From contig NZ_JACHJI010000002.1 of assembly GCF_014203535.1 (NCBI RefSeq), positions 501,042-565,041 of the forward strand: a DNA stretch of 64,000 nucleotides. The letters run 5' to 3'. Origin of the DNA: Streptomyces griseomycini. GTDB taxonomy: Bacteria > Actinomycetota > Actinomycetes > Streptomycetales > Streptomycetaceae. The position numbers and the translations under genes are program-made. The notes beneath the pieces are model-generated. The model was not told where the DNA came from and did not search any database. It saw only the letters and a program-made list of their open reading frames with translations. This document shows, piece by piece, positions 6,991 through 15,639 of this stretch. Position 1 is the first letter of the stretch. Every line of letters begins with the position of its first letter.

Positions 6991-8654
6991 CACAGGAGCA
7001 CCAAGGGGGGTCCCGCGGCTGGTCCGCGGCGCGCAGGGGAGTCTGGTCCCGGCTGCGCTTCACCAGCCTGCGCCTGCGGCTGGTCGTCGTCTTCGGGCTG
7101 GTGGCGCTCACCGCCGCGGTGTCCGCGTCCGGGATCGCGTACTGGCTCAACCGCGAGGCCGTGCTCACCCGCGCCCAGGACGCGGTGCTGCGCGGCTTCG
7201 AGCAGGAGATGCAGAACCGGGCGGGCGCGCTGCCCGAGCACCCGACGCAGGACGAGCTGCAGCACACCGCGGGCCAGATGGCGAACAGCAGTCAGCGCTT
7301 CACCGTGCTGCTCGTCGCCGAGGACCCCGAGGGCCGGACCGTGTACGGCAGCTCGGGCGGGCTGAACGGCTTCTCGCTGCGGGACGTGCCGGCCTCGCTG
7401 CGCGAGGCGGTCACCGAGCGGCAGAAGATCACCTCGACCAACGAGTACGCGTACCACCTGTACTGGCAGCGGATCGTCGACGGCGACACCCCGTACCTGG
7501 TGGCGGGGACGCGGCTGATCGGCGGCGGGCCGACCGGCTACATGCTGAAGTCGCTGGAGCCGGAGGCCAAGGACCTCAACTCGCTGGCCTGGTCCCTGGG
7601 GATCGCCACCGGCCTCGCGCTGATCGGCTCCGCGCTGCTCGCGCAGGCCCTGGCCACGACCGTGCTGAAGCCGGTGCAGCGGCTCGGGACCGCCGCCCGG
7701 CGGCTCGGCGAGGGCAAGCTGGACACCCGGCTCAGGGTGTCGGGGACGGACGAACTGGCCGACCTGTCACGGACGTTCAACAGGGCCGCCGAGGCGCTGG
7801 AGAAACGGGTGGCCGACATGGCCGCCCGGGACGAGGCGTCCCGCCGGTTCGTGGCGGACATGAGCCATGAGCTGCGTACGCCGCTGACGGCGATCACGGC
7901 GGTGACCGAGGTCCTGGAGGAGGAACTGGAGTTCGAGGGCGGCGGCATCGACCCGATGATCGAGCCGGCCGTGCGGCTCGTGGTCAGCGAGACGCGGCGG
8001 CTCAACGACCTGGTCGAGAACCTGATGGAGGTCACCCGCTTCGACGCGGGCACCGCCCGCCTGGTCCTCGACGACGTCGACGTCGCCGACCAGATCACCG
8101 CCTGCATCGACGCGCGCGCCTGGCTGGACGCGGTCGAGCTGGACGCCGAGCGCGGCATCCACGCCCGGCTCGACCCGCGCCGGCTGGACGTGATCCTGGC
8201 CAACCTCATCGGCAACGCGCTCAAGCACGGCGGCTCGCCGGTGCGGGTGTCGGTGCGGGAAAGCCCTGACGGCGTGGACGGCGTGGGCGTCGCGAAGGGC
8301 GCCGGGGGGCCGGGGGCGGTGGTCATCGAGGTGCGGGACCAGGGGCCCGGCATCCCCGAGGACGTCCTGCCGCACGTCTTCGACCGCTTCTACAAGGCCA
8401 GCGCGTCCCGGCCGCGTTCCGAGGGCAGCGGTCTGGGCCTGTCCATCGCGCTGGAGAACGCCCACATCCACGGCGGCGAGATCACCGCGGCCAACTCGCC
8501 CGAGGGCGGCGCGGTGTTCACCCTGCGGCTGCCGCGGGACGTGTCCGCGCCCGCGGAACGGGACGCGGACGCGGAGGGCGCGCGGGAGGACGAGGAGAGT
8601 CCTTCCGGGAAGGCCGACGGCGCCAGGGGCGAGGGCACCGAGGGGGACTCCTGA
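6987..8654 (+). CDS. afsQ2: Sensor histidine kinase AfsQ2
   Basis: A 555-residue membrane kinase. The order is TM1 (about 30-53), an extracytoplasmic sensor region (about 55-195), TM2 (about 200-222), a HAMP linker (LKPVQRLGTAARRLGEG), a dimerisation/phosphoacceptor domain with DMSHELRTPLT (His about 294), and an ATPase domain with NLIGNALKHGG, DQGPGIPEDVLPHVFDRFYK and GSGLGLSIA. An acidic low-complexity tail of about 45 residues follows. The GTG start overlaps the afsQ1 stop by 4 bp (GTGA), so the pair is co-translated. The signal sensed is not evident. Confidence 0.93.
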   Translation: MTQEHQGGSRGWSAARRGVWSRLRFTSLRLRLVVVFGLVALTAAVSASGIAYWLNREAVLTRAQDAVLRGFEQEMQNRAGALPEHPTQDELQHTAGQMANSSQRFTVLLVAEDPEGRTVYGSSGGLNGFSLRDVPASLREAVTERQKITSTNEYAYHLYWQRIVDGDTPYLVAGTRLIGGGPTGYMLKSLEPEAKDLNSLAWSLGIATGLALIGSALLAQALATTVLKPVQRLGTAARRLGEGKLDTRLRVSGTDELADLSRTFNRAAEALEKRVADMAARDEASRRFVADMSHELRTPLTAITAVTEVLEEELEFEGGGIDPMIEPAVRLVVSETRRLNDLVENLMEVTRFDAGTARLVLDDVDVADQITACIDARAWLDAVELDAERGIHARLDPRRLDVILANLIGNALKHGGSPVRVSVRESPDGVDGVGVAKGAGGPGAVVIEVRDQGPGIPEDVLPHVFDRFYKASASRPRSEGSGLGLSIALENAHIHGGEITAANSPEGGAVFTLRLPRDVSAPAERDADAEGAREDEESPSGKADGARGEGTEGDS

Positions 8655-9355
8655 TGAACGTACGCGGGACGACCGCCCGACGGGTGACGGCCCGTCGGGC
8701 CACCGCACGACGGACCACCGTGCGACGGGCCGTCGTGCGCCGGGCGGCCGGACGCCGCCTGCCGGGGCTGCTCGCCGTCACCGCGCTCGGCGCCCTGCTC
8801 GCCGGGTGCGGGATACGGGCCACGGAGGTGCCGACCGACTTCGGCCCGGCGCCCTCGCGGGTGCGCTGCTCGCTGGCCGAGCCGGGCGTCTCGAAGCAGG
8901 CGGCGCGGGGCCTGCCCGTGCAGGTGTTCCTGCTGTGCGGCTCGTCGCTGGTGGCCGTCGACCGGACCGTGCGGGTGCCGGACGGGGCGGCGGACTCCGA
9001 GCGGCGCGTGGCGGTGGCGCAGGGACTGCTGGACGAGCTCTCGGCGCCGCCGTCGGCCGCCGAGAGGGAGGCCGGCTACACGACGAGCGTGCGCGGCGGG
9101 ACGACCGTGCGCGGACCCGGGCCCGGTGACCCCGAGGACGCGCTGCGGCTGAGCACCGCGCCGGGGAGCCTCACCTCCTCCGCGCTCGGGCAGATCGTGT
9201 GCACCTTCTCCGACTCGGCGGCGGCCGAGGGCGACGGCTCGGTCATCCTGGGCGGCCCCGGCGGGGAACCGCCGCGCCGCTACAAGTGCACGGACGAGGT
9301 CCGGGCCCGTCCGGGCAGCGTGGAACCCCCGTCGGCGGAGGCCGCCGGGGAGTGA
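8654..9355 (+). CDS. afsQ3: Lipoprotein of the afsQ operon
   Basis: A 233-residue protein whose start overlaps the afsQ2 stop by one base (TGATG). It has an unusually long, arginine-rich n-region (about 35 residues with repeated xRR motifs), then a hydrophobic stretch and the lipobox LLAGC (Cys about 55). The mature part contains paired-looking cysteines and no domain I recognise. By analogy with the CseA lipoprotein of the SigE system it may modulate AfsQ2 at the outer membrane face; that is inference. The symbol is used from memory for the third gene of this operon. Confidence 0.75.
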   Translation: MNVRGTTARRVTARRATARRTTVRRAVVRRAAGRRLPGLLAVTALGALLAGCGIRATEVPTDFGPAPSRVRCSLAEPGVSKQAARGLPVQVFLLCGSSLVAVDRTVRVPDGAADSERRVAVAQGLLDELSAPPSAAEREAGYTTSVRGGTTVRGPGPGDPEDALRLSTAPGSLTSSALGQIVCTFSDSAAAEGDGSVILGGPGGEPPRRYKCTDEVRARPGSVEPPSAEAAGE

Positions 9356-9475
9356 GCCGGGGAGGTGCGCCGGGCGGTGGCGCGGGGGCGGTGCGCCGGG
9401 TTGTGGCGCATGCCTCACCCGGCGAACGGGTGACATCCCGGAACCGATCCCGCCGGCCGCCGCGTCTAGGGTGAC

Positions 9476-10057
9476 GTGCAGCGTCAAGGCCCCATCGGCG
9501 GCACCGCCGGGATCCGCATCCGCGTGACGGGAGGTCTCCTCCTGGCCGCGTACCTCACGTTCATCGCCTGGTTCACGCTGCGCCCCCTGGACGTCCCCTG
9601 GGTGATGCCCGCCAACCTGCACCCCTTCGACGGCATCCGGGCCGACTTCGCGCTGGGCTGGACGGCGGGGGTCCGCCGGATCGGCGAGGGGCTGGCGCTG
9701 CTCGCGCCGCTGGGAGTGCTGCTGCCGATGGCAGGGGGCCGGCTGGCCGTGTCGCCCCTGGGTTCGCTGGTCCGCACCGTGGCCGCGACCGCCCTGCTGT
9801 CGCTGGCCATCGAGATGCTGCAGACCGCGGTGCCCGGCCAGGTCGTGGACGTCGACTCGCTGCTGCTGAACACCGCGGGGGCGGCGCTCGCGCACGCCGT
9901 CGTGGTGCCCGCGGTCCGCTCCCGGCTGCGCCGCCGGGAGGAGCGGCGGTCCGTCGCGACCGTACGCGAGGAGGAGCCTGCCCCGGGGCGGACCCCGACG
10001 ATTCCCAGGGTCGGGATCGCCCCGTGGAGTGATGCTTTGCCCCCTTCGTCTCCGTAA
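9476..10057 (+). CDS. VanZ-like membrane protein
   Basis: A 193-residue protein with several hydrophobic segments and the VanZ-family pattern: an opening helix ending in FTLRPLD, then RIGEGLALLAPLGVLLPM, a helix with SLAIEMLQTAVPGQVVDVDSLLLNTAGAALAHAV, and a charged Arg-rich tail. VanZ-type proteins are linked to resistance against teicoplanin-class and lipophilic compounds in some bacteria; the Streptomyces homologues are not characterised as far as I know. It starts at GTG 9476 with no obvious ribosome site and could be leaderless. Confidence 0.7.
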   Translation: MQRQGPIGGTAGIRIRVTGGLLLAAYLTFIAWFTLRPLDVPWVMPANLHPFDGIRADFALGWTAGVRRIGEGLALLAPLGVLLPMAGGRLAVSPLGSLVRTVAATALLSLAIEMLQTAVPGQVVDVDSLLLNTAGAALAHAVVVPAVRSRLRRREERRSVATVREEEPAPGRTPTIPRVGIAPWSDALPPSSP

Positions 10058-10114
10058 CGTGGAGGGCAGACGAGGCAGCCGGCCGGGAGGCCTCGCACCG
10101 TCCACCGAGGAGTC

Positions 10115-10318
10115 ATGATGAGCCGCCCCGTCCGCCCCACCGACAACCGCATGATCGGCGGAGTGTGCGCCGCGCTGGCCCGGCGCTTCGGCACCTCCGC
10201 GACCACGATGCGGGTGATCTTCCTGGCGTCGTGCCTGCTTCCGGGCCCGCAGTTCCTGCTGTACGCGGCGCTGTGGATCCTGCTGCCCTCGGAGGGCAAG
10301 GCGCGTACCGCCTGGTAG
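10115..10318 (+). CDS. PspC-domain small membrane protein
   Basis: A 67-residue protein consisting almost only of a PspC domain: the entry motif DNRMIGGVCAALARRFGTS, then a hydrophobic helix around residues 33-58 ending in ALWILLPSE. GAGGAG lies just upstream of the paired ATG codons at 10,115/10,118. PspC-type proteins are membrane-associated and linked to envelope stress in other bacteria; here it is stand-alone and its role is unknown. Confidence 0.85.
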   Translation: MMSRPVRPTDNRMIGGVCAALARRFGTSATTMRVIFLASCLLPGPQFLLYAALWILLPSEGKARTAW

Positions 10319-10342
10319 GCCGTACGGCCTCTGCCGAGGAAG

Positions 10343-10378
10343 CCGAGGGGGCGCCCCGATTCCGGAGCGCCCCCTCGG
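10343..10378. terminator. Bidirectional terminator between PspC and the secreted-protein gene
   Basis: CCGAGGGGGCGC (10,343-10,354) and GCGCCCCCTCGG (10,367-10,378) form a perfect 12-bp stem with a 12-nt loop between two convergent genes. Confidence 0.75.
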
Positions 10379-10399
10379 TGGTGTGTCCGCCCGGCCGGG

Positions 10400-10744
10400 T
10401 CAGCCGAGCGGGACCCCGTTGACGCCGAGGCCCTGCGCGGGCAGTCCCGCCACCGGCAGGCCGCCGAGCAGGCCGGCGGCCGGCACCTCGGGAACCATCC
10501 GCTCGACGGCCGGCTGGGCGGCGGCCGTACCGGTGCCGGCCACGTGCTGTCCCGCCGACAGCACCCGGTCGGTGCCCGGCAGCGCACCGGAGAGGTTCTG
10601 CGCGGGGACGGCCTGGGTGACGGTGTCCAGCGCCGGGCCGGCGCCGGGGACGGCCGGGGCCGCGTTGGCGGCGCCGGCGCCGGCCGCGGCGAAGGCGGCA
10701 CCGAGAGCGGCGACACCGAGGGTCTTGGCAGCAGACTGCTTCAT
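10400..10744 (-). CDS. Small secreted Ala/Gly/Pro-rich protein (paralogue of 3908-4315)
   Basis: A 114-residue protein with a signal peptide (MKQSAAKTLG, hydrophobic Ala core, cleavage after ANAA near residue 29). The mature chain is low-complexity, lacks cysteine, and ends in a run of GLLGGLPVAGLPAQGLGVNGV-type residues. GAGGAC lies upstream of ATG 10,744. It shares the signal-peptide style, composition and GGLPVAG motif with the protein at 3908-4315. Function unknown. Low-complexity regions make distant homology hard to judge. Confidence 0.65.
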   Translation of the reverse strand: MKQSAAKTLGVAALGAAFAAAGAGAANAAPAVPGAGPALDTVTQAVPAQNLSGALPGTDRVLSAGQHVAGTGTAAAQPAVERMVPEVPAAGLLGGLPVAGLPAQGLGVNGVPLG

Positions 10745-10881
10745 GGAATGCGTCCTCGAAATGGGGTACGGAATGTGAGCGGTGCTGCGACCGTAAACAG
10801 GGGGCGGTCGGCGCCGCAAACACGGAAATGCGGACGGTTGGTGAACGCCGTCCGCACATTCCCCGCCCACGAACGCCCCGG

Positions 10882-12039
10882 TCAGCCCTCCGACGCCGCG
10901 GAATCGCTGGTGGAAGCGGTCTGCCGGAACAGCCATTCGGATTTCAGCTCGGCGTAACCGGGCTTGATGACGTCATTGATCATGGCCAGCCGTTCATCGA
11001 AAGGAATGAACGCTGATTTCATCGCATTGACGGAGAACCACTGCATGTCGTCGAGCGTGTAACCGAACGCGTCGACCAGGTGCTCGAATTCCCGGCTCAT
11101 GCTGGTGTGGGACATGAGGCGGTTGTCGGTGTTCACCGTGGCCCGGAAGTGCAGCCGCCGCAGCAGCCCGATCGGGTGCTCGGCGTAGGAGGCGGCCGCC
11201 CCGGTCTGGAGGTTGGAGCTGGGGCACAGTTCCAGCGGGACGCGCTTGTCGCGGACGTAGGAGGCGAGCCGGCCGAGCTTCACGGACCCGTCCTCGTGGA
11301 CCTGGATGTCGTCGATGATGCGCACCCCGTGCCCGAGCCGGTCGGCGCCGCACCACTGCAGGGCCTGCCAGATGGACGGCAGCCCGAACGCCTCGCCGGC
11401 GTGGATGGTGAAGTGGTTGTTCTCCCGCTTGAGGTACTCGAAGGCGTCGAGGTGCCGGGTGGGCGGGTGACCGGCCTCGGCGCCCGCGATGTCGAAGCCG
11501 ACGACGCCCAGGTCCCGGTAGCGGTTGGCGAGTTCGGCGATCTCCAGGGCGCGGGCGGCGTGCCGCATCGCGGTGAGCAGGGCGCCGACGCGGATGCGGT
11601 GGCCGTTCTCCCTCGCGCGCCGCTCCCCCTGGCGGAAGCCCTCGTTGACGGCCTCGACGACCTCTTCGAGGCTCAGCCCGCCCTCGAGGTGCTGCTCGGG
11701 GGCGTAGCGCACCTCGGCGTAGACGACACCGTCCTCGGCGAGGTCCTCGGCGCACTCGGCGGCGACCCGGACCAGGGCCTCGCGGGTCTGCATGACCCCG
11801 ACGGTGTGCGAGAACGTCTCCAGGTACCGCTCCAGGGAGCCGGAGTCGGCGGCCTGGTGGAACCAGAGGGCGAGCTTGCCGGGGTCGGTCTCGGGGAGGC
11901 CGGCGTAGCCGGTCTCCCGGGCCAGGTCGACGACGGTGCCGGGGCGCAGTCCGCCGTCGAGGTGGTCGTGCAGCAGGACCTTGGGCGCCCGGCGGATCTG
12001 GTCCGTGGTCGGGGTGTTCGCGATGGTCTGGCTCGTCAT
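10882..12039 (-). CDS. add: Adenosine deaminase
   Basis: A 385-residue zinc enzyme that deaminates (deoxy)adenosine to (deoxy)inosine. Metal and catalytic motifs are in place: HDHLDGG (zinc His pair), [19 protein letters not shown], and the SNLQTG and [10 protein letters not shown] segments with the zinc-binding and catalytic Asp. Length fits the bacterial family. Its promoter carries one of the five nucleoside palindromes directly upstream of a -10-like TAGAGT. It provides inosine/deoxyinosine for phosphorolysis, feeding the same route as deoA, cdd and deoC. Confidence 0.93.
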   Translation of the reverse strand: MTSQTIANTPTTDQIRRAPKVLLHDHLDGGLRPGTVVDLARETGYAGLPETDPGKLALWFHQAADSGSLERYLETFSHTVGVMQTREALVRVAAECAEDLAEDGVVYAEVRYAPEQHLEGGLSLEEVVEAVNEGFRQGERRARENGHRIRVGALLTAMRHAARALEIAELANRYRDLGVVGFDIAGAEAGHPPTRHLDAFEYLKRENNHFTIHAGEAFGLPSIWQALQWCGADRLGHGVRIIDDIQVHEDGSVKLGRLASYVRDKRVPLELCPSSNLQTGAAASYAEHPIGLLRRLHFRATVNTDNRLMSHTSMSREFEHLVDAFGYTLDDMQWFSVNAMKSAFIPFDERLAMINDVIKPGYAELKSEWLFRQTASTSDSAASEG

Positions 12040-12055
12040 TTCCGCACTCTAACTC

Positions 12056-12067
12056 CTACGCGCGTAG
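12056..12067. promoter_or_regulatory. Nucleoside-regulon operator at add
   Basis: A perfect palindrome CTACGCGCGTAG, 16 bp upstream of the add start codon on the minus strand. A -10-like TAGAGT follows at 12,051-12,046, so the operator overlaps the core promoter as at deoC. Confidence 0.65.
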
Positions 12068-12152
12068 ATCACCCGGTGTGCGCATCCGCCGATATGTAAC
12101 GGTGACCGCACGGACGGGTGGCGTACACGTGCGCTTCTGACACTGTTCTGCC

Positions 12153-12914
12153 ATGGCACAGCAAGCGACGCCGGTTCGCAGGGCCCGGCTGGGGAGGGCA
12201 CTCGGCCCGGAGCCGACGGCGGTGAGCGGCGTGGTGCTGCTGCTCCCCGGCGGCGACGAGGTCTCCGGCCGCCGGCCGTCCCCCCTGGTGGCGGCCGCCT
12301 CCGTACGCGCCCTGGGGCGCCGTCTCACCCGCGCGGGCCGGGGCGAGGGCCTCGCCGCCCATGTCGTCCACTACCGCTACCGGGGCTGGAACGGCAGTGA
12401 GGCGCACCTGGCGCGCGACGCCGCCTGGGCCGCCGACGAGGCCGTGCGGCGCTACGGTGACGTCCCCGTCTGCCTGGCCGGTCTCGGCATGGGCGGCCGG
12501 GCCGCGCTGCGCGCGGGCGGTCACGAGGCCGTCGACTCCGTGCTGGCGCTGGCCCCCTGGCTGCCCGAGGAGGACGTGGCGGCGCCACCCGAACCGGTGA
12601 AACAGCTCGCCGGGCGGCGGGTGCTGATCGTGCACGGCACGAACGACGCGCGGACCGATCCGGAACTGTCGTTCCGGCTGGCGGCACGGGCGAAGAAGGC
12701 GAACCGGGACGTGTGCCGCTTCGAAGTGCACGCCGACGGCCACGGGTTGTCCCAGTACCGGGACGAAGTGCTGGCGCTGGCCGAGGACTTCGTGATGGGG
12801 ACGCTGTTCGGGCGGGCGTTCTCGCGGCCGGTGCAGGACGCCCTGGCGGCACCGCCGCCGCTGGGGCTGCGGATGCCGCTCGCGGCGGGGTTCGGGAAGT
12901 CGTTGCGGCGGTAG
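12153..12914 (+). CDS. Alpha/beta-hydrolase fold protein lacking the nucleophile serine
   Basis: A 253-residue protein with the fold's landmarks: an N-terminal beta strand VVLLLPGGDE, a YRYRGW segment, the nucleophile-elbow region VCLAGLGMGGRAAL, IVHGTNDARTDP (acid) and VHADGHGLSQ (His). In active members the elbow reads G-x-S-x-G; here it is GLGMGG, so the Ser is replaced by Gly while Asp and His remain. Hydrolysis by the normal mechanism is unlikely. It may bind a ligand or use another nucleophile. Its 3' end is 8 bp from the convergent LysR gene. Confidence 0.8.
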   Translation: MAQQATPVRRARLGRALGPEPTAVSGVVLLLPGGDEVSGRRPSPLVAAASVRALGRRLTRAGRGEGLAAHVVHYRYRGWNGSEAHLARDAAWAADEAVRRYGDVPVCLAGLGMGGRAALRAGGHEAVDSVLALAPWLPEEDVAAPPEPVKQLAGRRVLIVHGTNDARTDPELSFRLAARAKKANRDVCRFEVHADGHGLSQYRDEVLALAEDFVMGTLFGRAFSRPVQDALAAPPPLGLRMPLAAGFGKSLRR

Positions 12915-12922
12915 GGGCGCGG

Positions 12923-13876
12923 TCAGTCCGGGAGCAGGGTGCCCCTCTTGGAGAGCAGGAACTTCTTGAAGGCCGCCACCGGAGGCGTGTCCGGGCGGCC
13001 CGCCAGCCAGGCCACGCCGATCTCCCGGGCCGCCTTCGGCGCCGTGACGCTCAACTCCACGACCCCGGGCCGGGGGACGGCCGGCGGCGGCAGGAGGGCG
13101 ACGCCCAGGCCCGCGGCCACCAGACCGCGCAGGGTCTCGGCCTCCTCGCCCTCGAAGGCGATACGGGGCCTGAACCCGGCCTGTGCGCAGAGGTCGTCGG
13201 TGATGCGGCGCAGGCCGTAGCCGGGTTCCAGGGTCACGAAGGTGTCGTCGGCGGCCTCCGCGAGGCGGATGCGGCGGCGGCCCGCGAGGCGGTGGTCGGC
13301 GGGGACGACCAGGCGCAGCTTCTGCTCGTCGAGGCGGCGGGCGACGAGGTCGGGGGCGTCCGGCACCGGGGAGGTCAGGCACAGGTCGAGTTCGCCCGCG
13401 CGGAGGCGCTCCAGCATGGCCTCGCCGTAGTTCTGGACGAGGCTGAAGCGGATGCGCGGATGGTCGGCGCGGAAGGCGTGCAGCAGGCCCGGCACGGTCT
13501 CGGCCCCCATGGTGTGCAGGAACCCGAAGGCGACCTTGCCGGTGGCGGGGTCGGCGTCGGCGCGGACCTCCTCGGCGGCGCGTCCGACCTCGGCGAGGGC
13601 CCGCTCGACGGAGGCGAGGAAGGTGCGGCCGGCCGGGGTGAGGGAGACGGTGCGGCCGTGGCGGGCGAACAGGTCGACGCCCAGGTCCTCCTCGAGCCGG
13701 ACCAGGGACCGGGAGAGGGTGGACTGCGGCACCTGCATCTCCTGGGCGGCGCGCGTGACGTGCTCGGTGCGGGCCACGCCGGCGAAGTGGGCGAGGCGCG
13801 GCGCCAGCAACATCACCATGTCTCGTGTGTCACCGGACGGTGACAGGCGACCCTGTGAGCTCTGCTGATGCACCAT
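12923..13876 (-). CDS. LysR-family transcriptional regulator
   Basis: A 317-residue protein with an N-terminal winged helix-turn-helix (HFAGVARTEHVTRAAQEM, then STLSRSLVRLEEDLGVDLF) followed by a periplasmic-binding-protein-like effector domain (TGKVAFGFLHTMGAETVPGL onwards). It is divergent from an MFS transporter, the classical LysR layout, with a T-N11-A box in the 63-bp gap. It probably activates or represses the transporter in response to an exported small molecule; the ligand is unknown. ATG 13,876 is chosen as the first start before the DNA-binding domain. Confidence 0.88.
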   Translation of the reverse strand: MVHQQSSQGRLSPSGDTRDMVMLLAPRLAHFAGVARTEHVTRAAQEMQVPQSTLSRSLVRLEEDLGVDLFARHGRTVSLTPAGRTFLASVERALAEVGRAAEEVRADADPATGKVAFGFLHTMGAETVPGLLHAFRADHPRIRFSLVQNYGEAMLERLRAGELDLCLTSPVPDAPDLVARRLDEQKLRLVVPADHRLAGRRRIRLAEAADDTFVTLEPGYGLRRITDDLCAQAGFRPRIAFEGEEAETLRGLVAAGLGVALLPPPAVPRPGVVELSVTAPKAAREIGVAWLAGRPDTPPVAAFKKFLLSKRGTLLPD

Positions 13877-13894
13877 GGGAACGATTATGCCGAT

Positions 13895-13907
13895 TCCATG
13901 CATTGGA
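13895..13907. promoter_or_regulatory. LysR box (T-N11-A)
   Basis: TCCATGCATTGGA has the form T-N11-A with partly symmetric arms (TCCA and TGGA), in the middle of the 63-bp gap between the LysR gene and the MFS gene. It is the likely binding site for the adjacent regulator. Confidence 0.5.
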
Positions 13908-13939
13908 CGGATGAGCGCGGGCCTCCGTAGCTTCGAGGC

Positions 13940-15256
13940 ATGACTCCCGCCAGTACCGGGGCGTCCACCAGCGTGGGCGCCGTCCCGTCCGTCTCCCCGT
14001 CCCCGAGGCCCGTCCCCCCGCCCCCGGCATGCCCCGAGTCCCGGATGTCCCCGGGCGGCCCCGGTTACCGCCGGATGAGTCTCGCCCTGTTCCTCGCGGG
14101 TGTCGCGACCTTCGCGCTGCTGTACTCCACCCAGGCCCTGCTGCCGCTGGTCTCCGCCGACTTCGCCGTGAGCGCGGGCGACGCGAGCTGGACGGTGGCG
14201 GCGGCGACCGGCGGCCTGGCGCTGTTCGTGCTGCCGATGAGCGCGCTGTCGGAGCGCTACGGACGCCGTACGGTCATGACGGCCTCGCTGGCCGTCGCGG
14301 TGACCCTCGGACTGCTGGTCCCCTTCGCCCCGTCGCTGGGCGCCCTGGTGGCGCTGCGGGCGCTGCAGGGCGCGGCCCTGGCCGGGCTGCCCGCGTCGGC
14401 GACGGCGTACCTCGCGGAGGAGGTCACGCCCAGGGCGCTGGTCACCGCGATCGGGCTGTTCGTGGCGGGCAACAGCGTCGGCGGGATGAGCGGCCGGGTC
14501 GTCACCGGCTGGGTCGCCCAGGAGTGGGGCTGGCGGGTCGCCCTCGGCGTGATCGGCGTGGTGGCGGTGGCGTGCGCGGTGGCCTTCCGGATGCTGCTGC
14601 CGGCGCCGCGGCACTTCCGGCCGGGCTCGCTGCGCCCGCGCGTGCTGGTCCGCACGGTCCGCGGTCACCTCGGCAACCCGCTGCTGCGGCGCCTGTACGC
14701 GATCGGCGCGCTGTTCATGACGGTGTTCGGCGGCGTCTACACCGTCATCGGCTACCGCCTGACCGAGGCGCCGTTCTCGCTTCCCCAGGGCATCGTCGGC
14801 TCCGTCTTCCTGGTCTACCTGGTGGGCACGGTCTCGGCGTCGGCGGCGGGGCGGCTGGTGGGCCGCCTGGGCCGCCGGGGCGCGCTGTACGCGGCGGGCG
14901 GGACCACCGCGGCCGGCCTGCTGCTGTCCCTGGGCGGCTCCCTGGCCCTGGTCCTGTCGGGCCTGGTGCTGATCACGGCGGGCTTCTTCGCGGGACACGC
15001 GGTGGCGTCCTCGGCGGTCGGCAGGACGGCCACCGAGGGCCGCGCCCAGGCCTCCGCGCTGTACCAGTCCGCCTACTACGTCGGCTCCAGCGCGGGCAGC
15101 ACGGTCGGCGCGCTCGCCTTCCACTCGGGCGGCTGGGCCGGGACGGTGGGCGTCGGCCTGGTGGCGGTGGCCGGGGTCGCGGCGGTCACGCTGCTGGGCA
15201 CGCGGGCGGCGCGCTCGCGGCACCGCGTGGTGGAGCCGTCGGGCTCCGTCCGGTGA
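13940..15256 (+). CDS. MFS transporter (12-TM type)
   Basis: A 438-residue major facilitator. After a ~45-residue Pro/Ser-rich cytoplasmic leader come about 12 hydrophobic helices. The signature between TM2 and TM3 is LPMSALSERYGRRTVM, and ALRALQGAALAGLPASATAYLAEE resembles the drug-efflux/YnfM type. It is divergent from a LysR regulator with a shared intergenic box, suggesting inducible export of a compound that cannot be named from sequence. Confidence 0.85.
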   Translation: MTPASTGASTSVGAVPSVSPSPRPVPPPPACPESRMSPGGPGYRRMSLALFLAGVATFALLYSTQALLPLVSADFAVSAGDASWTVAAATGGLALFVLPMSALSERYGRRTVMTASLAVAVTLGLLVPFAPSLGALVALRALQGAALAGLPASATAYLAEEVTPRALVTAIGLFVAGNSVGGMSGRVVTGWVAQEWGWRVALGVIGVVAVACAVAFRMLLPAPRHFRPGSLRPRVLVRTVRGHLGNPLLRRLYAIGALFMTVFGGVYTVIGYRLTEAPFSLPQGIVGSVFLVYLVGTVSASAAGRLVGRLGRRGALYAAGGTTAAGLLLSLGGSLALVLSGLVLITAGFFAGHAVASSAVGRTATEGRAQASALYQSAYYVGSSAGSTVGALAFHSGGWAGTVGVGLVAVAGVAAVTLLGTRAARSRHRVVEPSGSVR

Positions 15257-15639
15257 CGCCGCTCCGGCCGTCCCGCGCGGGAGGCGCCCGGAGGCACGGT
15301 TCCGACCACGCCGGTGGACCGGTCGCGGGGCGGCGCCCGACCACGTGGGTGCGGGGCGCGGTCGATGCCCCACCGCCCGGCGGGCGGTCGGACGCGAGCG
15401 TGGCGTCACGCCCGGTGGCGAGCGCCGTCGGCAGTCGACCGGGCCGCTGCGGACGAAGCCCCCGAAGACGCCCGGTCGGCGGCGGGAGGGCTGCGCCGCC
15501 GGGCGCTCCGCGGGTGGCGCACCCCCCTCGAACTGCCCGTTCCCGCGTTTGCGGGCCGTTGTCAGTGCCGTGCGGTAGCTTCCGAAGTGCGAGGCGCGAA
15601 GACGCGCACGACGGGAATGGCCACAGGGGTGGGCGGACG
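15257..15639. other. Gene-free stretch upstream of the sigma factor
   Basis: About 380 bp with no convincing reading frame, hairpin or repeat. Near 15,555 a TTGTCAGTGCCGTGCGGTAG-like element, of a kind common upstream of Streptomyces genes, may belong to the promoter of the sigma factor at 15,640, but I could not assign clear -35/-10 boxes. Confidence 0.4.

Noticed and set aside
9440..9470. GGAAC followed by CGTCTA as an ECF (SigE-like) promoter of the VanZ gene
   Set aside because: The distance between the two elements (18-19 bp) is longer than I would accept for SigE-type promoters, and both short motifs occur by chance in such DNA.
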